From positions 19,245 to 83,244 of the forward strand of contig JAWUZG010001164.1 in assembly GCA_036785705.1 (NCBI GenBank): 64,000 bases of DNA, given 5' to 3'. The position numbers were made by a program, and so were the translations under genes. Under the pieces are notes generated by a model that ran no database searches, had not been told where the DNA came from, and saw only the letters and a list, made by a program, of their open reading frames with translations. Each line of letters starts with the position of its first letter. The stretch's first letter is position 1. Source of the stretch: Acanthornis magna (taxonomy: Eukaryota > Chordata > Aves > Passeriformes > Acanthizidae). This document shows, piece after piece, positions 48,240 through 58,904 of this stretch.

Positions 48240-51200
48240 TCACAGGTCCCTGCCGCGGCTGAAGAGCTCCCGCCGGCCGCGCTCGCGGAGCCAGCACTGC
48301 CCGCGGAACTTGCGCAGCTCCTCCTTGAACGACGGGTGCTGCATGGGCCGATAGCTGCGCGGCTCGCAGAGGCTCTGCAACGCACAGAGCCGTCAGCCCC
48401 CGCAGCACAGCAGCCCCCGGGCCGCCCCCAGCCCGGGCCAAAGCCAGCGCCCCCGGCCCCCGGAGCAGCCCCCGGCCCTGGGGATGCCATCCCTCCCATC
48501 CCGGGCAGGATGCTCAGAGCCACAGCTGCTGCCCTCCCCGCTGCCTTGTGCCCCCGCGCTTCTTGCCCTCCCGGCACGCACGCCCTGCCCCCCAGGGGAC
48601 ACGGGGCGGGACTCACCGGGAAGCGAAAGAAGAAGTCGCGGTAGCCGCCCTTCAAGACGTACAGCTCGGGGTAGTGCAGCCGCGGGTAGTCGTGGCAGGA
48701 GCGATCCTTCTCCCGCAGAAACTTGCACCTGCGCCACAGGGAAAGGCCACGGCATCAGCCCCGTGCCGGGATCCGGGCGTGCCTGGGGGGCTGCCACAGC
48801 CCAGTGTGCCCCCCGTGCCATCACTCACATTTTGGGCCCCCGCTCAAGGGAGAACTCGCAGTGGAAGATGATGATCACCCTCTTGCTGCCGTCCAGGGCC
48901 ACCATGGGCTGCTCCAACAGGAATTCCTCCACTTCCTGCTGCAGCGGCAGGTTCACAGCACCCTGGCGAGGTACAGGAGGCTCCGTTTTCCCCTCTGCCT
49001 CCCACTGCATTTTCTGCAGGGACCAATGACGCTGTCACCCAGCCTCCCCCAGCAGCAGCATCTCCCAAACTACTAGGGGGGCATCATCACCCTCTTCTTT
49101 GCGTTTGAGTATCACCCCTTAACGGGGTGGCTTGGCACTTTTCAGTGGGCTGCTCCATCCCTCTGGGGGCTCAGAGTACCTCTGGGGGGCTGCTTTACTC
49201 CTCTGTGGGGGCTCAGTATCTTAGGAGGGGTTGCTAAATCTCTCAGAGAGTACTGAACAAATGCCGGGGGGATCCTGAATCCCTGTGGTGTCAGCATCTC
49301 CTGGGGAGCTGCTCAACACCTCGTGGTGGGCTCAGCACCTCTGAGGGTGGATGGGCTTCGGGCACCCCCACTGCTGCCTGCCCCGGGGCCACGGGGGGAT
49401 TCTGACCTTGACGTGGCCTCCCTCGTACTCGTAGGGGTAGCGGCAGTCCACGATGATGCTTCTGTCGATGGAGCTGCTGAAGCGCCCCGTCAGCACCGCT
49501 GCCAGCTGCGGGGGGAGCGTGTCACCAAGGCAGGGGACACATGGGGGGGCAGGCAATGGGGAGCAGGCAGTCAGCCCCTCGGGGGGGCTGGGGAGGGGCT
49601 GCAGCCCCCTTACCGTGGCAGGGGAGATGTACTTCAGGCCCGGGTCCTTCCCGTCCACCATCGGCAGGAGGTGAGCCTGCAGGAGACAGGCTCTGGGCTC
49701 ATACACGTCCCCGGGACACCTCCCGGGGGTGGTACCTGTCCCCCCATCCCAGTGGCCTGCTCTTCTCCCGTGGGAGGGGACAGTCTGTGCAGGGGACAAG
49801 TGGCTGTGGCACAGAGCTGGAGCAGAGGAGCATCCAGTGCAGGAGCTGCAGGCTGGAAAATCAGAGCCCCAAGGCCCTGTGTCCCCAGGCAAGGGCCACC
49901 AGATCGCTTTGGGCTCTTGCAGTGGGGCAGGGCACTGATGATGGTCGCTGTTTCAGAATCATGGGGGCAGCACCCCCATAGCTGCCCTGTCCTCGTGGCC
50001 CTACCTTGGAGAAGTCCCCAATGAGCTCCTGGTCATCGTTGGCCAGCACGTTCTCGATTTCCTCCAGCTGGGCAGACCTGGAAGGCTCCAGCCATGCTCC
50101 CTGTGGAGGTACCAAGCACAGACACCGCCCGATGTCAGCAGGGGCTCTGGCAGAGCCGGGGCACAGCGCAGTCCCAGCAGACACAGGCTGGGGCTCAGCC
50201 CACGCCTTCCCCATCACCCACCGGCTCCACGGACGCCTCCTGGCCAGGGCTGCCAGCCTCCGTCCTCTGCCGCTTGGCCTTGACAGGACTGTCCCTGTCC
50301 GAGGGCTGTCTTCGCTTCAGGGCCAGCCTGCGCTCACTGCCGTGCACCGAGGGCGAGAGGAAAAGCTGCCGGCACAGGCTGCATTTGCCTGGACGCTGTG
50401 GGCAGAGCCCGAGCTGCTGCCTGGGGCTCTGGCAAGCGCCCAGCACCAGGAGGGAAGGTTCCCACTGCACTTGCCCAAGACAAGGCCACAGCCCCTGGGC
50501 TGCTGTTGCTGAGCAAGCAGCCCCCAGCCCAGGGACATTGGGCACCAGACCACCCTCTGGACACCCCAAGCTATGTACCAGCTTTGCCTCCTCCTTCCTC
50601 ATCACTGGCGTGGTCAGCAGCTTCTCCATCCCCTGGGGCACTGCGTCACTCAGCCAGGGCGGCAGCTGGGGGCACTTGGGGGAGAGGCAGAGGACACAGT
50701 GAATGGGACAAGTCCTGACGCCTCCTTGCCACCCCCAGGCAGGGCTGCATCCCATAGCCGAGCTCCATCCCCAATGGACCAATGCCTTCCAGGTTTGGAG
50801 ACAGTGCCCCCCTGACCCTCCAGGCCATTTATCTCCCACACCCACAGGTCTCCAGGGCACCCGGGGAGGCTGCAGCGGCAGCTGCCATGTGAGCAGCTCC
50901 AAGATCACCCATCCCTTGTGCCCCCCCGATCCCTCCAGCATCTCTCTCTCACTGGCAGCTCTGATGTGGGCCGGGGGCTCTTGGCAAGGAGGTCCCTCTT
51001 GGCAGCCCCATGCACGGCAGGCAGTGGGCTCGGCTGGCCCAGCCTCTGCAGCTTCCTGGGGACAAAGGCCTCCTGCAGTGGGGGGGAACACGGCGTTAGC
51101 ACCGCTCTGCTTCCTCCCTGCTCCCCAAGGTCTCGCTGCCCCACTCACCTCATCATCGGGCTCCCTCCGGCGCCGCCGCCCTGTGCCGCTGCGCACCTGG

Positions 51201-52847
51201 AGCTGCGAGATGCCCTTCAGGAGCGCGCTGGCTTCCAGCTGCCATGCCTGTGGGACAGCAGGCGGCTGAGAGGTGCTGCAGAGCCCTGCCCGCTCCCCTG
51301 GCTCCATCCTCCTCGTCCCAGCTCGCCCAGGGACTCGGCAGGATGCGGCCTCGCTGTGCTCAGCCCTGCGCAGCCTGCAGCACTTACCCGCAAGGAGTGC
51401 ATCCTCTGGCCAAGGAGCTTCCTGCTGCAAGAGCTGCGAAAGGAAAGGCTCAAATGGCACCGGCTGTCCTGGACCCATGTGGCCCACCCCTCTGCCATTG
51501 TCACCTCTATCCCGCAGGCCTTCAGGGCAGGATAAGACCTGCCAGGGCTGTCACAGCTCCCTGGAGGGGCAAAACCACCTCCAGGCACTGAGCAGAAACC
51601 TGAATGGGACCGCAGAAGGGGCACGGAGCCGGCCTGGCATTTGGGTCTGGGACAGGGACAGCCTGGCCACGGGGACAGCCTGGCATTCCTGTCGTGCTGC
51701 AGGGACTGTGGCCCTTCACTTACTCTTTGCGAGCTCTCCCAGACTCCGGCATCATTTTCTGGGAGCTGTGGGGAGAGGAGAGATGGAGTTAGTCAGGGCT
51801 GGCATCCATGTCCCCGCCCAAGCAGCTGCAGTTGTCACCCCCCAGACACAGAGTGGGAGTCACAGCTGCATGCACAGCCCCCAGCGAGGCTGAGAGTGGG
51901 CGCTGCTGCTCGGGGGAGGCGGGAGAGGGACAGGGGGTGTCCCCAGGGGGACGTGGGGATGGGGCCACTCACTCTTTCCGCACCGCGGCCGAGTTCCTCT
52001 GTGCGCGGCTGTCCGGCCCCAATCCTGCGGGAACAAGGGGCAGGGGTAGCCCCGGTGTAGGGATCGGGCTCCATCCTCAGCCCAGAGCCCTGGGCAGGGT
52101 GGACTCCTGCCCCCCACCAGGAGGGTGGCACGGCTGCTGGGAGCAGCGGTCCCCATGGAATGTCGCGTGTCACGGCGAGCACGGTCCCCAGCCAGCGGAG
52201 CGGTTCCTGGCTGAGCCCCAGGGAGGGCAGCTTTGGGCTCCCTACAAGCTCCCCCGCCTCAAGCTCCTCCTCAGCCCCTCGGCCAAGCCCCCCCGCCACA
52301 TGGCTGAGCCCTCTGCTGTAGCCCCTGCACGAGCCCCGGCCCGAGGGGGGCGGCTGGGGACGGTTGTGGGGCGGAGCAGCCCCATCGCTCACCTGCACGC
52401 GTGGGCTGCGAGGAGATGGAGTCCCGGCAACAGTCCGAGGCCACGGGCTGCGGGGACGGGGTGTCCCAGAGCAGCGGGATGGGCAGCCCCCAGCGCCCCC
52501 TCTTCAGGGTGTCCCTGCGGGTGGTCGGCACGGGCAAGTGTCAGTGCCCCGAGTGCCCCTCGCCCCTTCTTGCCCTGGCGGGGCGGGGGGCACGAGCTGA
52601 AGGAGGGCATCCCAAAAGCGTCCAAGCCGCCTTTGGCACGGCCCCAGCGCCGAGCCCCGCGCGGGGCAGCCGTGTCACCTCGGGGTAGCCCCGCGTGGGG
52701 CGGGTGGCCACAGCTGCCCCAGCCCTGCGGCCCCCGGCCACCGCCTCACCTGTCCGGCGCCAGCGGCGTGAGCGGAGCCGTGCCCGGAGAGGGCAGCGGC
52801 GAGATGGCCACCGGCCCGGGGAGCCCGCGGCCGCCGTCCAGTGCCAT
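48240..52847 (-). CDS. CDC25: CDC25-family dual-specificity phosphatase, copy F (complete, 495 aa; native promoter displaced)
   Basis: Complete coding sequence from ATG at 52847 to TGA at 48240-48242, with all 15 exons kept. The 3' two thirds match E (Ala204, Arg219, Cys230). The 5' part from about 52030 onward mostly matches A/B (Asp4, ACCTCGGGG after exon 1, shortened CCCCCGCCTC in intron 2), so the copy is a recombinant. The array ends 86 bp upstream of the ATG at 52933, where a retroviral LTR in the same orientation begins. The CCAAT promoter is therefore not adjacent, and if expressed this copy would depend on the LTR or other sequence. Confidence 0.9.
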
Positions 52848-52933
52848 GGCCCGGGCAGGCACCGAGCGAGTGAGCGAGGATCGAGCTCCGGCAAGTGACC
52901 GGGGACAGGGGATAGGGGACAGGGTTCAGGTGG

Positions 52934-53950
52934 TGTCATAAAAAAAGACAATTTCACACTCGTGGGTTAGAGCAAAAGGTGTTTATTGCTAGACCCACGA
53001 GGTCCAGGATCTCCCGAGGGAGAAATGAAAGGAAAAAGAAAGAAAAAAAGCACAAAAAAGGAAGGTCCCAGGACAGCAATAAGACTCTCCTGGCCACCGG
53101 TTGGTGGTCAAGGACAAGGAGATCCCTCAGGCCGGGTGGCGAACTTAAGCTAATCTTAAGTCCAAAAAAAAAAGAATTTAAGTATAGCCCATAAAAATGG
53201 GCAAGAGGCCCAGCACCCGACCCAGTCTCTGTCTCCCTGCTAGTCAGAGAGACAGAGACACCAGGCACCCTGCACAGACCAGAGTCTGCAGCTGTTGGAA
53301 GTAAAAGCACCTGGAAAAAAAACCTCCTCAGCTCCTGAAGAGGGCCAAATTTATAAAGTTTTTGATGGGCTGGTCCGAATTAGCCTCTCCGCCCTCTCGC
53401 TCGCTGGTGATTGGGAATACTAATTAATGAGGTGGCCTTCCCCACCAATAGATGGATCGTTGTCTAGGGGTAATTTGCAAAGGCGGGAAAGGGCCTCATT
53501 AGTATTCCACTTGAGGTGGGCGGAGAGGTGCAAACCTTCTATTTTTAGCTCGGGTGCTGCAGGGTGCCTTTAATATTGGGATGGGTGATGGGCTTACAGA
53601 TTTACAATACAACATAAAAACTGAGTTTTACATAAATAAAATTACAAAGATAAAGGATTTTTTTAAAAAAGTACATAACTTCTGAACTCAGGGTTACATG
53701 GGTTCAACTGCTTTTCCATCTAAAGTACCTTCAATCCCCTTTTATTTTGCTCCAAACAACTTTAATATCCCAATGCTTTTACCCAGAAACATTACACTCT
53801 TAAAACATCTTTAAAACAGTCTCTTTTTAACTTTTCAATCTAGAACTTTATCAAAAATCCAAACTTTCAACTTTATTCAACAGGTATAACAATACAACAG
53901 TAATTATTAACTCCAACATGCGAAAAATCACTTTATTTTTATTTATAACA
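52934..53950 (-). repeat. 3' LTR of the provirus (1017 bp)
   Basis: Bounded by TGTCATAA and TTATAACA, a short imperfect inverted repeat with TG/CA ends. On the minus strand a TATA box (TTTATAAAT) lies at about 53350-53357, CCAAT boxes lie upstream of it (about 53410), and the poly(A) signal AATAAA is at 52987-52982. R is therefore long (about 330 bases) and U5 very short. This LTR abuts copy F in the same orientation. It differs from the other LTR at nine places, all between 52963 and 53321. Confidence 0.9.
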
Positions 53951-53975
53951 ACTCCCCCCTTTTTCTTTTTTTCTT
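53951..53975 (-). other. Polypurine tract
   Basis: Minus-strand A/G run (A-rich, ending AAAAAGGGGGGAG) directly next to the LTR edge. It is the expected primer site for plus-strand DNA synthesis. Confidence 0.85.
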
Positions 53976-54062
53976 AGGGAACCTTGATTTTTCGCATTAC
54001 TCTCACAGTGTACCCACTTCACTCATGCGCAACACTGGAGGAACAAAATAGAGTCTTTTCGG

Positions 54063-54995
54063 CTACAGAAAAGTTGTCATTTCTTCTTGTATTGCTGGTG
54101 GCTCTTGAAAACTTTTAAGACTTGACCAGTATACGTTTGGTGTTGTGGGCAGCCACCAGCTCTTTTTCCCGTCTGTGACCAGGTATCTTTTACACGTTGT
54201 TTCTCCCACCCTCTGGAAGAATCTTGGGGCTTTTCTCCAAATGCACTCTTCCCCTAAGACTGTGTTACTTAAATGCCAAATTTCATTATCAGTTCGGGTG
54301 TTTGGCGGAAGATTGCCCAGCTGTAAGATTTCGAGGGGTCCAATCCCGACCCCTCGCCAAGGCCAGTACTCGGACATTAAAGTTCCTCCGCACACCCAAC
54401 AATTTGTTAAATTTAGTTGCTGACTTATCCTCTCCGCCAAATCAATAAATAAATTTTGGTCTACTTTTGATAAGCCAGCTTCCTGTTGTTTTTGGTTTTC
54501 TTCGATTACAGTTTCTTGAATCAGGTCCAATTCAAAGGTTTTTCTTTTTATTAAATCTTCCTTTTTTGTGATATAATTGAAATTGAAACAAAGCCAAACA
54601 TCATCGGAGGGGCACTCTCCTTTTATCTTTTGAATTTGAGTACCAATGTTTTGCCCAATCCAATACTTCTGTCCTTTTTCCGTACACCTTCCTAAGTTAA
54701 CAATATTGTAGCAACCTGGGCTTACATAGGAATGTGCACGGAAAAAGTGTTTTATTTTGAATGAATTTCCTGCGGTCTGGTAAATGGTGTGATAGCACTT
54801 GTTGCACCTTATGTCCGCCTTGGCTCCCAGGATCTTCGGCACAGGGATGACTAGTGCCACGGCCAGGAAGAGCAGTACGGTGACCTTTCTCGGTTTGGGC
54901 TCTATTCCTGCTTGTGCTGGTGGTTGGCATTCCTTTCCTGGAGTCTCTGGACTGGTGCTAAGCGCGTTCTCTCCCTCAGGCCGCAGGAGATTCAT
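54063..54995 (-). CDS. env: Env-like protein, surface subunit only, no transmembrane subunit
   Basis: ATG at 54995 gives about 310 residues ending at TAG 54063-54065. An N-terminal leader carries a hydrophobic segment (VTVLLFLAVALVI), then a Cys-rich ectodomain with a CWVC motif (NCWVCGG), typical of the surface subunit of gamma-type Env. The frame is also open upstream to 55112. A plausible splice acceptor (CTTTTGGTAG on the minus strand) lies near 55106. The stop falls about 110 bp before the LTR. That leaves no room for a fusion peptide, CX6CC motif or membrane anchor, so the product would be secreted or non-functional for entry. Whether this is a deletion or a stable form of the family cannot be told here. 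Confidence 0.8.
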   Translation of the reverse strand: MNLLRPEGENALSTSPETPGKECQPPAQAGIEPKPRKVTVLLFLAVALVIPVPKILGAKADIRCNKCYHTIYQTAGNSFKIKHFFRAHSYVSPGCYNIVNLGRCTEKGQKYWIGQNIGTQIQKIKGECPSDDVWLCFNFNYITKKEDLIKRKTFELDLIQETVIEENQKQQEAGLSKVDQNLFIDLAERISQQLNLTNCWVCGGTLMSEYWPWRGVGIGPLEILQLGNLPPNTRTDNEIWHLSNTVLGEECIWRKAPRFFQRVGETTCKRYLVTDGKKSWWLPTTPNVYWSSLKSFQEPPAIQEEMTTFL

Positions 54996-55277
54996 TTTTA
55001 CTTGGCCTCGGTCAGTTCCTGTGAGGAACGTGTGTCCGTTAATTTGTAGCCAAATTATTTTGGTCTTGGAAGAAGAGGCAGATCTTATCAGGCAGGTTTT
55101 CCTTCCTACCAAAAGTGGGAAGTGAGAGAAACAAGGTTAGTGTTTTATATATGTAACAAATGTTGAACATGTTAATTTGAAACTTGAACAGTCTTTTAAC
55201 TTCAACAACAATAACATTTACAGTAACTGGTAACATTTCTTTGACTAGATCTTAGTTTTAAAGGATACTGTTGCGGT

Positions 55278-58200
55278 TCAAGGTCTTCCTTTTTCTCGGA
55301 GCTCTTTTTCATCCTCTGGTGGAGTCACTGGACCTTTTACTCTCCGAATGTGTGTCCATCCCTTTTCTGCTGTTCTTATCGCTGCTTCTGTTGTTAAAAG
55401 AACCTGGAAGGGGCCTTCCCAAGAGGGGGTTAGAGATTTTTCTTTCCAGCATTTGATTAACACCCACTCTCCTGGATGAATATTATGTAAATTGAAATCA
55501 AGAGGTGGTGTTTGCACAAGCAGGCCCTTTTCCTTTAACTCTTGGATGTTGTGTGCAATGATCTTTACATACTCCCTTATTGCTATGTTTCCAGTCTCTT
55601 TTACATCGATTTCTCGCTGTCCAGCTAAATAAGGGAGTCCAAACAACATTTCATACGCTGAGACTTGAATGTCAGTTCGTGGTTGTGTTCGAACGCTTAA
55701 TAGGGCAAGTGGGAGGCACTTAACCCAGGACCACTTTGTTTCTATCATTAATTTTGTGAGTATTCTTTTTAGTGTCTGATTCATGCGTTCTACTCTTCCC
55801 GAACTCTCCGGGTGCCAGGGAGTATGCAATTTCCAATCTGAGCCTAATTGATTGATTAAATTTAGAGTGATTTGAGAAGTAAAATGAGTTCCTCTATCTG
55901 AGTCAATTCTTAGAGGGACTCCATAGCGGGGAATTATCTGTTCTAAGAGCACCTTACTCACTGTGTGGGCGGTGGCATTGGTGGTAGGAAAAGCTTCCAC
56001 CCAGTGAGTGAGGTGATCTACTATGACTAATAGGTACTTCCACCGCTGTACAAGGGGCATCTCTGTGAAGTCTATCTGGATGCTCTGGAATGGACGAGAA
56101 GCTATGTCCATTCCCCCTTTTGGAACATTTTTCATTTGTTTTTTATTGACTTTTTGGCATACTAGACAATTTTTGGTAATTTGGTTTGCAATTTCGTATA
56201 CTCCCAGGCAACAGAAGACCCGGGAAAAGTGATCTACTAGGGCCTTTGTTCCCCAATGGTAATTTCTATGTATCGCAAATAAAATTTCACGAGTCAGCGC
56301 TTTGTTTAGAATTTGCCTACCATCAGGAAGGTGCCACCTACCTTCCTGGTCTTCTATTCCGCCAATTGCCGCCAATTGTTCTTTTTCTTTGTTGTTGAAA
56401 ATGGGCCTGGGTAAGTTTTTCTCACTTACCCCTTGTTGGTCTGGTACTGATGGTATCTCTTCCTCATTTGCTTCCAGGGTTTTAGGGACTTCATCCTCCT
56501 CGGAGGTTTCTTTGGTCTTGTTCGATTCCTCTGCATCAGTTGTTTCTTGTCTTTTCGCTGCTGCTCGTGTGGTTACCTTTAAAACAGTCTCTGTGAACAG
56601 TCCTTCAATAGCTGCCTCTCTGGCTGTATTATCTGCTAGAGTATTTCCCCTAGCTTCTAGACTGAGCCCGGTTTGGTGTCCTGGTACATGTACCACAGCA
56701 ATGGCTTTTGGTCTCTTTAAGCTCTCTAAGATTTTTACAATCATTTCTTTGTGCAAAATGTCTTTCCCTTTTGAATTCAATAGCCCACGTTCCATCCATA
56801 TTTTACCAAAGGTGTGGACCACCCCGAAGGCATATTTAGAGTCTGTGTATATAGTTCCGATTTCCCCGGCTAGGTGGTGGAGGGCTCTTTCCAACGCATA
56901 AAGCTCGCATACCTGAGCAGACCAATGTCCTGGTAGTTTCCCTTTTTCTATTACTTTCATTTCCAACCCGTCTACCACTGCATACCCGGAGCATCGGTTT
57001 CCACGTACCACCCTGGATGATCCGTCTACAAAGATCTTTTTCCCTTCGAGGATGGCGATGTCAGTTAGGTCTTCCCGCACCTTTGTTTGTAGGTCGATCA
57101 CATTTATGCAATTGTGGGCTAAGTCATCTTGTGGTAAGCCATAAAGAAATTGTGCTGGGTTCTGTGAGGTACATGTGGCGAAGTGAAGATGTTTAGATTC
57201 AATTAGGAGGCTCTCATATTGCACAATTCGGGCATCCGTGAGCCACTCTGAGGCCCGCTGAGTTAGAATGGCCTTTACACAGTGAGGTGTGTGCACTGTG
57301 AGTGTCCCTCCAAACACCAGCTTCTGAGCCTCAGCAACCAGAACTGCCGACGCTGCGATTGCCTGGATGCATTGTGGCCATCCCCTTGATACAGGGTCCA
57401 AGATCTTCGAAATGAAAGCTACAGGTTTTCTGGACCCGCCCCACGTTTGGGTCAGCACCCCAAAGGCAACTCCTTTGTCCACATTTACAAACAAATCAAA
57501 GGGCTTATCTAGGGCAGGTAAGCTGAGGACTGGAGCTTGCATTAATTTGTCTTTCAAATCTTTTAGTTTTTGATCGTCTGATTTTGTCCAATGCACTGGC
57601 TCCTCCTCAGTTAATTTTTCGTATAGGAATTGAACGGATTGCGAGTACTTGTCAATCCAGAGCCTACAATATCCAAACAGGCCCAGTAACTGTCTAATTT
57701 CTCGTTTTGTTTTTGGAGGTGGCAGGTCAATTATTGCCTTTACTCTTTCGGCACTCAGTTTTTTTGTACCATGCCCAATTAAATGTCCGAGGTATTTTAC
57801 TTCTTGTAGTACGAATTGTAATTTTTGTTTTGACACTCGCAACCCTTTCTGCCCTAGAAAGTTTAATAGTTTTATAGTAGCCAATTTGACTGTCTCCTCC
57901 TGCTCCCCAGACACCAGCAGGTCGTCCACATACTGCGTGATTTTTATGCCCTCTGGTGGATCAAAGGTAGTTAAAAGGCCTTCAAGGGCCTGGCCAAAAA
58001 GCGTGGGGGACTCAGTGTAACCCTGAGGCAACCGAGTCCATCGAAGCTGCCGCTTTCTCCCTGTATCTGGATCCTCCCAAGTAAATGCAAAGATGTTTCT
58101 GCAGGAAGGATCTAGGGGACATGACCAGAATGCGTCCTTAAGGTCAACAACAGAGAACCAGGCATGTGATGGTGGAATTTGATTTAAAAGTGTGTATGGG

Positions 58201-58904
58201 TTAGGAACCAGGGGGTACCTGGTTTCCACTCTGTCATTTACCTTACGCAGGTCGTGGACAAGTCGGCAGCCCCCGTCTGGTTTGCTGACACCCAGAATCG
58301 GTGTGTTGAAGGGAGACTTGCAAGGCTCTAGGATGCCATCCTCTAGCAGCTCTTCGATGGTGACCTTCAGTTTCTTCCGCTTCTCCTTGGTTAGGGGATA
58401 CTGTGGAACTCGAATAGGATTCGTTCCTGGAAGTAAGTTCACAGTTAGTGGTGTCATGTCTATTTTTCCCCGGTTGCCCGGTTTGGCCCAGACAATGGGG
58501 TTTATCTGGTTCTCATCTTGTACTGATAATACAAATAGCTTGGTAACCATTTTACCTTTACGGGGGACTACCCCAATTTGCAGTGGAATCTGCAGGTCTC
58601 TCCCCAATAGATTTATTCCTGCTTGAGGAACAAAAAGGATGTCATTAATATGAATTCTTCCATTTCCCTTGATCTCCACATTTGGAATGATTGGGACGGT
58701 AAAAGTGTCACCCTTCGCTCCTAAGATCTCTATGGTGTTGTTTTTGGTAACGTATAGTCCTTTTGGTACTTCCGCAATACAAGTCCTTTCAGCTCCAGTG
58801 TCCACAAGAAACGTTACAGGTTGATGATGGGGACCTACTAATAAAGTTATCAAGGGCTCTTGTTGATGTTTATCGGTCCCCACTGGATAGAGCCCCTGAC
58901 ACCT
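55278..58904 (-). CDS. pol: Pol polyprotein: protease, reverse transcriptase, RNase H, integrase
   Basis: Continues in the gag frame after the TGA at 58905-58907 and stays open for about 1208 codons. Counted from a GTG at 58883, the landmarks are: protease LVDTGAE (DTG 28-30), RT active site YVDD (318-321), RNase H Asp near 620 and TDSKYAF (Asp 681), integrase zinc site H872/H876 and C906/C909, and catalytic D938, D996, E1032 (D,D35E). All key residues are present. An acidic, low-complexity linker (about 770-820) separates RNase H from integrase. Expected to be made only by readthrough of the gag stop as Gag-Pol. No frameshift seen. Confidence 0.92.
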   Translation of the reverse strand, partial: RCQGLYPVGTDKHQQEPLITLLVGPHHQPVTFLVDTGAERTCIAEVPKGLYVTKNNTIEILGAKGDTFTVPIIPNVEIKGNGRIHINDILFVPQAGINLLGRDLQIPLQIGVVPRKGKMVTKLFVLSVQDENQINPIVWAKPGNRGKIDMTPLTVNLLPGTNPIRVPQYPLTKEKRKKLKVTIEELLEDGILEPCKSPFNTPILGVSKPDGGCRLVHDLRKVNDRVETRYPLVPNPYTLLNQIPPSHAWFSVVDLKDAFWSCPLDPSCRNIFAFTWEDPDTGRKRQLRWTRLPQGYTESPTLFGQALEGLLTTFDPPEGIKITQYVDDLLVSGEQEETVKLATIKLLNFLGQKGLRVSKQKLQFVLQEVKYLGHLIGHGTKKLSAERVKAIIDLPPPKTKREIRQLLGLFGYCRLWIDKYSQSVQFLYEKLTEEEPVHWTKSDDQKLKDLKDKLMQAPVLSLPALDKPFDLFVNVDKGVAFGVLTQTWGGSRKPVAFISKILDPVSRGWPQCIQAIAASAVLVAEAQKLVFGGTLTVHTPHCVKAILTQRASEWLTDARIVQYESLLIESKHLHFATCTSQNPAQFLYGLPQDDLAHNCINVIDLQTKVREDLTDIAILEGKKIFVDGSSRVVRGNRCSGYAVVDGLEMKVIEKGKLPGHWSAQVCELYALERALHHLAGEIGTIYTDSKYAFGVVHTFGKIWMERGLLNSKGKDILHKEMIVKILESLKRPKAIAVVHVPGHQTGLSLEARGNTLADNTAREAAIEGLFTETVLKVTTRAAAKRQETTDAEESNKTKETSEEDEVPKTLEANEEEIPSVPDQQGVSEKNLPRPIFNNKEKEQLAAIGGIEDQEGRWHLPDGRQILNKALTREILFAIHRNYHWGTKALVDHFSRVFCCLGVYEIANQITKNCLVCQKVNKKQMKNVPKGGMDIASRPFQSIQIDFTEMPLVQRWKYLLVIVDHLTHWVEAFPTTNATAHTVSKVLLEQIIPRYGVPLRIDSDRGTHFTSQITLNLINQLGSDWKLHTPWHPESSGRVERMNQTLKRILTKLMIETKWSWVKCLPLALLSVRTQPRTDIQVSAYEMLFGLPYLAGQREIDVKETGNIAIREYVKIIAHNIQELKEKGLLVQTPPLDFNLHNIHPGEWVLIKCWKEKSLTPSWEGPFQVLLTTEAAIRTAEKGWTHIRRVKGPVTPPEDEKELREKGRP

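Larger units (their letters stand above)
1..52933. repeat. Head-to-tail tandem array of CDC25-like gene units
   Basis: The same landmark (start of coding exon 14) recurs at 1, 8822, 17631, 26461, 37592 and 48714, giving periods of 8821, 8809, 8830, 11131 and 11122 bp. Units are nearly identical, including introns and spacers, so the duplications are recent or homogenised by gene conversion. Each unit holds, left to right, the gene 3' end, its exons on the minus strand, a promoter, and a spacer. The first unit is cut by the window start. The last is broken by a retrovirus at 52934. The spacers right of A, B and C are short; those right of D and E carry an extra ~2.3 kb. Confidence 0.97.
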
